In this document: positions 27,801 to 34,524 of the stretch, in pieces
How positions within the stretch are numbered: position 1 is the first letter of the stretch
Layout of the letters: every line of letters starts with the position of its first letter
Origin: Dethiosulfovibrio russensis
Lineage (GTDB): Bacteria; Synergistota; Synergistia; Synergistales; Dethiosulfovibrionaceae
Direction of reading: 5' to 3'
NCBI RefSeq assembly: GCF_021568855.1
Contig: NZ_JAKGUG010000007.1
Coordinates: forward strand, 1 to 64,000
Length of the DNA stretch: 64,000 nucleotides
Made by a program: the position numbers and the translations under genes
The notes under the pieces: generated by a model
The model's database searches: none
Seen by the model: the letters and a program-made list of their open reading frames with translations, nothing else
Told to the model about the DNA's origin: nothing

Positions 27801-30091
27801 GAAACGATCTCCGTCCGGGTAACCCAGCGGCCGCCTGCCTCCATGACGTTTAAACTTACAGCCAGATCTATCATGGGAGGGGTTCTCCAGTCGTCCGGAA
27901 CGGTCCAGGAAAGGCGCCCCTCTCCGGAACCGTCCAGATCGCCGCCTCCGAGGTAGATCTCTCCGCCCTCGTAGGAGACTTCGCCGTCGCCGAAGGAGAA
28001 ATCGGGGAACCTATCGGAACGGTAGACCGATTCCCTGGAGAAGGCCTTCGCCTCCCAGGCAAGACCGCCCGCCGGCGCTCCGAAGAGATAATCGGCCCGG
28101 AAGGACAGGTCCATGGTTCTGCCGGAGGAAAGAGGTCCCTCCGGAACGTTCAACCCAAGCTCTATCTTGGGAGGAGTGAAGTCCTCCACCAGGAAAGAGG
28201 CATCGGCGAGGGGAGAGCCTTCGTCGCCCGGCACGAACAGCTCGAAGCGGTACTTTCCCGAGGGAGCCGCGTCTGGCAGATCGAAGGACCCCGTGGCGGT
28301 TCCGGAGGAGGACAGCTCGGTCCTGCCACGGAACATCTCGTATCCCAGGGAATCGACCAATCGCCACATCAGAGGGAAACGTCCCGGCATGGACATCTTG
28401 GGGCCTCTGACCACCGAGGTAATCTGAACCGACTCGCCCGGACGGAATATCCCACGGGGCAACAGACATTGTCCCTCGTAGGTCTCGTTCCAGGGAGCGC
28501 CGGACACGTCCAGACCGTTGTCTGCGAACAGGTTGCCCGACAGAGACAGAAAGGTCAGGTCCTCGTCTAGTCGAGCCACCACCACCGACGGGAGAAGCTG
28601 AGGATCCCAGTCGCAGTCGCGGACGACGGACCAGAGCCCGTCTCCGTCCGTGACTCCCTCCGCCAAAAGCTGGTTGCTGGAGGAGTACACCGATATCTCC
28701 GCCCCCTCGACCGGTTTGCCCGTGGACAGCCCGTCGAGCCATACCATCAGGCTGTCGTCGTAGACCCTGGCGGAAAGGCCGAGATCCGTCAGTGTAACCA
28801 GCTGTCTGGCTCTGGTCCATCCGGAGTCCTCGTCGGAGGCCTCCAGCATGAAGACCCCCCGGGACTGTCCAAGATAGGCCTCCAGATCCACAGCGCCTCG
28901 TATCGTCTCGTTAACCCTGTTATCGATCGGGAGCTCCCAGTCCTCCAGGCGTCTCGTCAGAGAAGTGGAAAGCTCCGACCCTCCGTCCAGGACCCCCATG
29001 GCGACCGGCACGTTGTTTGGGTAGAGCTTCCATCCCCGAAGCCTCAGCCTGTCGACGTTCACCGTCTCCACGGCTATCCTGGGATCGTCGAACGGAGTCA
29101 GGAATGTCCCGGCGACAGGAAAACGGATCGACCGGGGCACGTCGGGCATGATGAAGGTCCGCCTCTCGTCGGCCACGAGTCCATCCCCACCTCCCAAGCC
29201 CTTTTTAAGGGACAGGACTATCCTCTCTCTCGGGGGGAACTCGCCTACCAAGGCGAAACCGCCGTAGGTCGACTCCACCCGGAAGGACCTCTCGGGAGAG
29301 ACGAAGACGTATCCCTTTACGTCTCTGGGATCCACCGGCCTGGAGGTATAGATCACTATCTTGCCTCTGTCGACCGTCTCCGTCTCGGTATAGGTTCCCG
29401 TTATCTTTACGGACGATGAGGGTTTCAAGGTGACCTTTTCGGTCTTCTCAAGTCCGAGAGGCCCCTCGTCGGAGGTAAGCCCTTTCTCGACCACCACAAT
29501 AAGGTTGTCGCCGGGTATCCTTTCGGACGCTACGGTTATCCTATCCGAGGGAACCTCTCCCTGAGGACGGAGCCTCACGGACTTACCGTCTGACCTCCCG
29601 GAGAGAAAGCCTAGAAGCCTCTTGGGAGGCACCGGCATGGAAAACCGAAGCTCCAGTGACATCTCCCCGTAAGGCGTTATGGACACCTGTCTCGCCGACA
29701 GAAGTCTGAGAGGAGGGGTGTTGAAGGAAAAGGTCTGGGCTCCGGCCAGCAGCCGTCCGGACAGATCCCTGACCGGACCGACCGTCGCCCTGTAGGAGGT
29801 CGCTCGGGAGAGAGGTTCGTCCGGGGTAAACAGCAAGGTTTGAGGATCGTCCCAGAGGGCCCTGCCGGACAGAGACGGTGAAAAATCGAGAGGAATCTGG
29901 TCCACCGGCAGTATCTTCCCAAGCAAAGTATCGGGAACTACGGGAGAGGAAAAGACCACCTTGATCTCCGGTTTTCCCGAGACCTCCCCTCGAGGCGTAA
30001 AGCTACGGACCGTAAAGTCATCCGCTCCGAAAGCTACGGACGACGAAAAAACCAACATAAACAGGGAAAGAATCAGCACAGCCCTTCTCAT
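24890..30091 (-). CDS. Bacterial alpha-2-macroglobulin family protein
   Basis: A 1733-residue periplasmic protein: signal peptide 1-22 (ending AFG), many macroglobulin beta-domains, a bait region, then the thioester domain with the intact YGCLEQ motif near residue 1315, an alpha-alpha barrel and the receptor-binding-like end. Such proteins trap attacking proteases through the thioester. No lipobox Cys is seen, unlike many lipid-anchored forms, so it may be soluble in the periplasm. It is operonic with pbpC downstream (6-base gap). GAGGTGA precedes the ATG. Confidence 0.94.
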   Translation of the reverse strand: MRRAVLILSLFMLVFSSSVAFGADDFTVRSFTPRGEVSGKPEIKVVFSSPVVPDTLLGKILPVDQIPLDFSPSLSGRALWDDPQTLLFTPDEPLSRATSYRATVGPVRDLSGRLLAGAQTFSFNTPPLRLLSARQVSITPYGEMSLELRFSMPVPPKRLLGFLSGRSDGKSVRLRPQGEVPSDRITVASERIPGDNLIVVVEKGLTSDEGPLGLEKTEKVTLKPSSSVKITGTYTETETVDRGKIVIYTSRPVDPRDVKGYVFVSPERSFRVESTYGGFALVGEFPPRERIVLSLKKGLGGGDGLVADERRTFIMPDVPRSIRFPVAGTFLTPFDDPRIAVETVNVDRLRLRGWKLYPNNVPVAMGVLDGGSELSTSLTRRLEDWELPIDNRVNETIRGAVDLEAYLGQSRGVFMLEASDEDSGWTRARQLVTLTDLGLSARVYDDSLMVWLDGLSTGKPVEGAEISVYSSSNQLLAEGVTDGDGLWSVVRDCDWDPQLLPSVVVARLDEDLTFLSLSGNLFADNGLDVSGAPWNETYEGQCLLPRGIFRPGESVQITSVVRGPKMSMPGRFPLMWRLVDSLGYEMFRGRTELSSSGTATGSFDLPDAAPSGKYRFELFVPGDEGSPLADASFLVEDFTPPKIELGLNVPEGPLSSGRTMDLSFRADYLFGAPAGGLAWEAKAFSRESVYRSDRFPDFSFGDGEVSYEGGEIYLGGGDLDGSGEGRLSWTVPDDWRTPPMIDLAVSLNVMEAGGRWVTRTEIVSCALNPMQIGVRFPEGDVMPDEPVQLKIAAVTSKDDPIRSGEISWTLFSLADRPVLVRDDGRTRMRWEEERSEVASGKVELKDGLADLTVVPEGDGRYLLTFSGKGGSTGSIRFDAWTPWGGTSRKAVLPGKVELTLDKESYNFGDRAVLSYSAPFTGTGLFTFEAEGIIERKVVEVSEPEGRIEFVPSSEAWPNGWCTFQVVRPVSDKDEWGSHRALGVVPVKMNLGYRASVSLDVPEKAEPGGTLNLSVEVRDGEGKPLSGDLWIALVDKGILRLTGHETPDPWEAFTARRALASRASDLYDELMPIESRETPLLHPAGGDGAEARAAFGVNLSPVRARGFRVLSMVKTVASEGGKVDLSFDLPEFSGGARVMAVFSGSSVGSAHTDLSISRPITVDPTVPDALAPGDMVLVPVQLISTAKEDLKLHMDMKAEGSLSLEGAVSDDLVLSAGESSVVYLKVRGSDRAGTGSLSVRLLGDGMDFSVRRDTVVRPPMPRITVSGSEALGKGVFEMPEKGRWFPGTLRASLYLSGAPNADLMPLIQFLDRYPYGCLEQTVSALWPSVTLGDMADRMGRSTSVPDRIARLQTMQLYDGSFSYWPEGEVDRWGSLYAAHLLASMAEEEVPLSMMHRTEGYLRSVLSESSESAFDLSRKAYAAYVMSLSDQPPLGWMAWLSERIGEMDSAGRYLLAGAYGLAGKRDLGLKLLGGAELSGSDRYGSAVRDMALRLLAMEELAPGSSDEAFLAAQLSKAIEAGDLSTHEAGMAVLTLGRFSRRSDVKPFFAEVTGGDDVFKMAAGDELALSSDSFVSWRVDNAGPGRLFCGWSLSGVPLDPVEPFDKGISVRRTLRNADGEPIDGDEPLSLGDEVVLSIEVTPTGKVKDLVVVDMLPGCLEVWKTPSGFVSGGSSVRRDVRFDRVLFFPSSVEKTLKLEYRCRVTARGDFLWPPVYAEGMYDSSIRSVSGGGRLSVR

Positions 30092-30134
30092 TGCGGATCG
30101 TCACCTCCGAGACACATATTCATGCCAAATCTAG

Positions 30135-30163
30135 TTGTCCTCTTTCGGCATCCTAGGTTATTA
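30135..30163 (+). promoter_or_regulatory. Possible promoter of the phosphatase/MATE operon
   Basis: TTGTCC, 17 bases, TTATTA, 45 bases before the phosphatase start. Both boxes are imperfect. Confidence 0.35.
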
Positions 30164-30207
30164 TTGTACTGTAAGACCCATCCCATCAGAGGAGCCTGAG
30201 AGAGTCG

Positions 30208-30774
30208 ATGAAGAAAGCCAGATTGAACGAGTTGCTCACAGCCTTCGTTACCCTACTATACCTCAGAGCGGTCAATTTCCATACCGTCTCAAAGGGGGTT
30301 CTTTACCGATCGGCCCAGCTCAACCTCGATCGGCTGTCCCGCTACGTCGAGACCCATAGCATCAAGAGCATAGTGAATCTGAGAGGACCTCAGGCGGGAA
30401 GACGATGGTACCGCAGAGAAAAGGAGTTCTCCCGATCCAGAGGCATAGTCCACGCCGACTTCGACCTTTCCGCGATAAGGAAGATTCCGGTCCAGGAGCT
30501 AGACCGCATACTGGAGTTCATGAGAAACGCCCCCAAACCGATACTCATACACTGTTACGCCGGAGCGGACCGAACGGGTCTGATAGCCGCTCTGTGGCGC
30601 CTGGCCGAGGACAGAGACGCTCCCCTTCAGGCCCTTAGCCGTCAGCTATGTTGGATGAAGGGTCATTTTTCCACCCTCCACATAGGTACCAACGCCATGG
30701 TCCGATCGTTCTGGGATTATGTTAGACACATCCAAGGGGACGGCCCTCTGAGAGGTCGCCCTCTGGCAGATTGA
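30208..30774 (+). CDS. Dual-specificity/tyrosine phosphatase-family protein
   Basis: A 188-residue protein with the Cys-based phosphatase loop HCYAGADRTG (C-x5-R, near residues 112-121). The preceding strand KPILIHCYAG and the earlier KSIVNLRG are typical of the DSP/Siw14-like fold. YRSAQ near the N-terminus is the substrate-recognition element of this subgroup. The physiological substrate is unknown; candidates are phosphoproteins or inositol phosphates. The stop overlaps the TTG start of the next gene (TTGA), suggesting coupled translation with the MATE exporter. Confidence 0.85.
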   Translation: MKKARLNELLTAFVTLLYLRAVNFHTVSKGVLYRSAQLNLDRLSRYVETHSIKSIVNLRGPQAGRRWYRREKEFSRSRGIVHADFDLSAIRKIPVQELDRILEFMRNAPKPILIHCYAGADRTGLIAALWRLAEDRDAPLQALSRQLCWMKGHFSTLHIGTNAMVRSFWDYVRHIQGDGPLRGRPLAD

Positions 30775-32138
30775 CATTCCAGCGAAAAAGAGAGCTTCTC
30801 GGCAACGCCCCGATAGGACGGGCGTTGCTGTCTTTGTCGCTGCCGTCGATAGCCGGGCTGGTGCTACAGACCGCCTACAACCTGGCGGACACCTTTTTCC
30901 TCTCTCTATGGGTGGGGCACCACGCGGTCGCGGCTCTGGCGGTGGTCTTCCCCATGCAGCTCATTATCATAGCACTGGCTCAGGGGATCGGAATAGGCGG
31001 ATCGTCTCTGATCGCCACGGAACTTGGAGCGGAGAACGAAAAAGGAGCCGAGGAAATCCTCGGCACCATGACGATGCTGATATCCCTCGGCTCCGCCTTT
31101 ATAGTCACACTCTCCCTCGCCTTTATCTCCCCCACACTTTCATTCCTGGGAGCCAGCGAACAGACCCTTCCCCTGGCAAAGGACTACGGCGTCATAGTCC
31201 TCCTGGGCAGTCCTATGCTTGCCTTCTCAATAATGGCCAACGGCATAGCCAGAGCGGAGGGAGAGGCTGTTATGGCCATGAAGACCCTGGCCATATCGGC
31301 CGCCACCAACCTGGTGCTCGACCCCATCATGATAAGATATCTCGACCTCGGAGTCGCAGGCGCCGCATGGGCCACAGTGATCGCTCAAGCGGGGTCGGCG
31401 TCTTGGATGGCCCTGTACCTCGGGGGAAAAAGCTCTATCAAGATCAGGACCAGACAGTTGAAGCTGAGAAGATCGGTGGCGACCTCCATAATATCGGTGG
31501 GGTCTTCTGCGTTCGTCAGACAGGGATCGGCCAGCATAACGGCGGTTGTACTAAACAGGGTCCTGCTGTCCATGGGAGGCGACCCCGCCGTAGCGGCCAT
31601 GGGAATATTGAACAGGATATCCACCTTCGTGACCATGCCTCTGTACGGACTGGTACAGGGCATGATGCCTCTGATAAGCCACAATACCGGCTCGGGCAAC
31701 CAATGTCGGGTTCTGCGGACCATGGACCTATCGGCCCTCTGGGCCACAGCCGTATGCCTGGCCGGAGCGATACCTCTTTGGACCTTCCCCCTTGCGACAC
31801 TATCTCCTTTTTGCTCCGGCGAGACCCTTGAAATAGCCGTCGCAGCGGCCCCCTACGTTGCCTTGGGGATGCCTCTGGGGGGATTTCAGGTCGTTCTTTC
31901 CGGATCCTACCAGGCGCTGTCCAGAGGAAGAGACGCCTTCCTCCTGGACCTGCTCAGGAGGATCGTTCTAGTGGTCCCGGCGATATATATACTCTCCCGC
32001 ATAGCCGGACTAAAGGGAGTATTCATGGCGATACCTATCTCCGAGGTGATATCCGGAGGAATCTCTATTCTGCTGTTCCGTGAGGTCCGCAGATGCTCGG
32101 AAAATAGATGTCTCGTGTCCTCTCAGGACAGTATGTAG
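30771..32138 (+). CDS. MATE family efflux protein (second)
   Basis: A 455-residue protein with 12 hydrophobic segments and the MATE signatures (NAPIGRALLSLSLPSIAG, AYNLADTFFLSLWVG, MGGDPAVAAMGI). It starts with TTG, overlapping the phosphatase stop; no other start fits the conserved N-terminus. The last 16 bases overlap the convergent tail-anchored gene. It is distantly related to the MATE protein at 2.4 kb. Substrate unknown. Confidence 0.9.
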   Translation: MTFQRKRELLGNAPIGRALLSLSLPSIAGLVLQTAYNLADTFFLSLWVGHHAVAALAVVFPMQLIIIALAQGIGIGGSSLIATELGAENEKGAEEILGTMTMLISLGSAFIVTLSLAFISPTLSFLGASEQTLPLAKDYGVIVLLGSPMLAFSIMANGIARAEGEAVMAMKTLAISAATNLVLDPIMIRYLDLGVAGAAWATVIAQAGSASWMALYLGGKSSIKIRTRQLKLRRSVATSIISVGSSAFVRQGSASITAVVLNRVLLSMGGDPAVAAMGILNRISTFVTMPLYGLVQGMMPLISHNTGSGNQCRVLRTMDLSALWATAVCLAGAIPLWTFPLATLSPFCSGETLEIAVAAAPYVALGMPLGGFQVVLSGSYQALSRGRDAFLLDLLRRIVLVVPAIYILSRIAGLKGVFMAIPISEVISGGISILLFREVRRCSENRCLVSSQDSM

Positions 32139-33031
32139 GCGATCAAACCCAACAGGGCAGCACAACACCCTCCTACGAGAGCGATGAAAGCGGGAGACCC
32201 AACGGCGAAGAGCGACTTCTCCTCCTCGACCCTTACCGCCTTGATGCGAAGACTCTTCTGGGTCATGGCGACGGCCATAACCCCGTCTCCCAGCTCGAAC
32301 TCCAGCAACAGCCTGTCCGAGTCGGATTCCTCTACCGACGACAGAGGAACGCTCAGAGAACCGTCGAAGGATTCGTTTTGGCTCTTCATGGTTCCGAAGA
32401 GGGGGCTGTCCTCCGGGATTGTTATGGACACTAGATCTCCCGGGGAGACCTCTGACGCCGCCACGCCGTTCACCGGGTCCAGACGGGTAAAGCAGGTGAA
32501 GATCAGCTTGGGCAGCTTTCTCTGTATAGGCATATCTCCCAGGGAAGCAGCCGCCTCAGGGGCGTCGTCGTCCCCCTGTCCCTCGCTTTCCTCCTCTTCG
32601 GGAAAACGGGACAGCAGCTCGTCGGCCTCGAGGGTGGTCATGCCCTCGATCTTTACGAAGGCGGAACACCCTTCCTCACGGACCTGGGCGGCCCAGGTTC
32701 CGAACATCTTCTCTATGTATCTAATCTTGGCCAGGTTCTCCTCCTTGACGTCATCCACTCCGGAATCCCGAAAAAGAGATCCTATTCCGGAGGACAGAGA
32801 GGAATCGACAGCTCCGTCGTCCACGAAAGACGAGAAGTCCCTCCAACCGGCCTTTATACCGCCCTTAGGCGGTTCCTCTCCGTCGTGGTTCATCTCTCTA
32901 GCATGGCACAGCTTGACCTTCCCCTTGCCGTAGAGAGCGTAAAAGAAAATTCGTCCGCTCTCTCCTCCGTGCCCGATGTCTACTCTACCCTTCAATATGC
33001 GATATACACCGTAGCCCCTCGATTCAGCCAC
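32123..33031 (-). CDS. Tail-anchored protein of unknown function, paralog A
   Basis: 302 residues. There is a conserved N-terminal region (YRILKGRVDIGHGGESGRIFFYAL), an acidic linker and a helical part with NLAKIRYIEKMFG (about 97-110). A beta-rich domain (about 175-265) with LDPVNGVAASEVSPGDLV follows, and a single C-terminal membrane helix ends at the last residue. With no signal peptide, it should face the cytoplasm from the inner membrane. It starts with GTG at 33031 after GGGAGGTG. It is clearly paralogous to the upstream gene (same domain order). No family recognised. Confidence 0.8.
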   Translation of the reverse strand: MAESRGYGVYRILKGRVDIGHGGESGRIFFYALYGKGKVKLCHAREMNHDGEEPPKGGIKAGWRDFSSFVDDGAVDSSLSSGIGSLFRDSGVDDVKEENLAKIRYIEKMFGTWAAQVREEGCSAFVKIEGMTTLEADELLSRFPEEEESEGQGDDDAPEAAASLGDMPIQRKLPKLIFTCFTRLDPVNGVAASEVSPGDLVSITIPEDSPLFGTMKSQNESFDGSLSVPLSSVEESDSDRLLLEFELGDGVMAVAMTQKSLRIKAVRVEEEKSLFAVGSPAFIALVGGCCAALLGLIAYILS

Positions 33032-33080
33032 CAGGGGTCACCTCCCGTAAAAGCTAATCGTTGCTCCGATAAATTATACA

Positions 33081-34073
33081 TCATCGCAGGATCAACAATA
33101 ACAATAGGACGACCAGGAAAAAAGCCACCCCCGCCAGAGCAAGTCCCTGCTCCTTGGTGAGCTCGGGAAAAGAGAAAGCCCTCTCGATCTCTTTATCCGC
33201 AGCCCTCTTGACCTTGAGGCTTTGCTGCACAATAGACACAGCCCTGAGCTCGTCGGATAGCTTGAAGAGTATCATTATACGCTCCGTATCGCTCTGCTCT
33301 ACCGACATTACCTCCCCGACGATCTGCCCCTGAAAGGAAGCCCCCTGCTGAAACTTGGCGATGGAATAAAGTAGGCTATCTTCGGGTATATCGAGCCACA
33401 CGTTCTGCCCCGGCTTCAATTCCGCTGCGGCCACTCCTGCCACCGGATCCAAGAGAACCGAACAGGAAAAAACCGCCTTTGGAAGGTCCTTGCCGTCCCC
33501 ACCGGAAGAGCTGCCGGAAGAACCGGGACGCCAGGGCTCGTTTTTTTCCCTCTCCTCGGGAAAGGCGGACATAAGCTCCTCTCCTTCCAGATGGGAGAGG
33601 GTCTCTATCTTGAGAAACACGAAGCGATCTCCGGTGTAAATAAGTCCTGCGACCTTGTGAAATATCTTCTCGACGTATCTTATCTTGGCCAGATTCCCCT
33701 CGCTGAGGTCGTAGACTCCAGCCTCGTCAAGAGACTTGCGAAGTTCCTTTAACATGACGGAGAATTCCAGCTCCTCCGGCACTATCTCGTGGACTTCCGT
33801 GCCGTCCGCCCCATCCTCGCTCTTCTCGTCGTCTTCGGCCTCGATCTCACCCGACCAGGCTTCGTCCACAAAGGAGCAGAACTCCCTCCACTTGGACTTT
33901 ATTCCGTGAGGCATATCCTCCTCGTCAGGTTCGGTCAGGCGACCGTGACAGAGACGTATCCCCTTATTGTCGAAGAGGACGTAGACCAGAATTCGGCCCT
34001 CCGATCCTCCATGTCCCATGTCTATCTTAACCTTGAGGAGCTTGTACATCACGTACGGTCTGTTTACGGCCAT
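33081..34073 (-). CDS. Tail-anchored protein of unknown function, paralog B
   Basis: About 330 residues, with the same plan as paralog A: YKLLKVKIDMGHGGSEGRILVY, an acidic linker longer than in A, NLAKIRYVEKIFH, a Ser/Gly-rich spacer (SSGSSSGGDG), LDPVAGVAAAELKPGQNVWL and a C-terminal membrane helix rich in Leu. I choose the ATG at 34073, seven bases after GGAGGAA; the ATG at 34088 overlaps that ribosome site. Paralog A follows after a 49-base gap, presumably in one operon. Confidence 0.8.
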   Translation of the reverse strand: MAVNRPYVMYKLLKVKIDMGHGGSEGRILVYVLFDNKGIRLCHGRLTEPDEEDMPHGIKSKWREFCSFVDEAWSGEIEAEDDEKSEDGADGTEVHEIVPEELEFSVMLKELRKSLDEAGVYDLSEGNLAKIRYVEKIFHKVAGLIYTGDRFVFLKIETLSHLEGEELMSAFPEEREKNEPWRPGSSGSSSGGDGKDLPKAVFSCSVLLDPVAGVAAAELKPGQNVWLDIPEDSLLYSIAKFQQGASFQGQIVGEVMSVEQSDTERIMILFKLSDELRAVSIVQQSLKVKRAADKEIERAFSFPELTKEQGLALAGVAFFLVVLLLLLILR

Positions 34074-34152
34074 AAGGGGTTCCTCCATTCCGGACGATAT
34101 CCATGTCGTTATCTTCCACCATTTTAGACCATGTGGCTTCTTAGGGAAACAT

Positions 34153-34180
34153 AAAAAGGGCCCTCTAAAAGAGGGCCCTA
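34153..34180 (-). terminator. Terminator of the tRNA operon
   Basis: A perfect 10-bp stem AGGGCCCTCT / AGAGGGCCCT with a four-base loop is followed by five T residues on the minus strand, directly after tRNA-fMet. Confidence 0.9.
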
Positions 34181-34190
34181 AGGATGATCT

Positions 34191-34266
<76 letters not shown>

Positions 34267-34277
34267 ATGCGGTCTTA

Positions 34278-34352
34278 TGGAGCGGAAGACGGGATTTGAA
34301 CCCGCGACCCCAACCTTGGCAAGGTTGTGCTCTACCCCTGAGCTACTTCCGC
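34278..34352 (-). tRNA. tRNA-Gly (GCC)
   Basis: A 75-base cloverleaf with encoded CCA. The anticodon loop TTGCCAA reads GCC. Confidence 0.95.
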
Positions 34353-34368
34353 TTCTGTACAACGTATA

Positions 34369-34445
34369 TGGCGGGGCCGACGAGACTTGAACTCGCGACC
34401 TCCGGCGTGACAGGCCGGCACTCTAACCAGCTGAGCTACGACCCC
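34369..34445 (-). tRNA. tRNA-Asp (GTC)
   Basis: A 77-base cloverleaf with discriminator G and encoded CCA. The anticodon loop CTGTCAC reads GTC. It is the first gene of the three-tRNA transcript. Confidence 0.95.
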
Positions 34446-34465
34446 GCTCTACCGTTGCGTCGGAA

Positions 34466-34494
34466 AGTATATCAAAGCCTTCGACGGTTGTAAA
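34466..34494 (-). promoter_or_regulatory. Promoter of the Asp-Gly-fMet tRNA operon
   Basis: On the minus strand, TTTACA and TATACT are separated by exactly 17 bases, 20 bases before the mature tRNA-Asp. Confidence 0.8.
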
Positions 34495-34524
34495 GGGGCA
34501 AGATAAAAATTCGTACCGAGCAAA

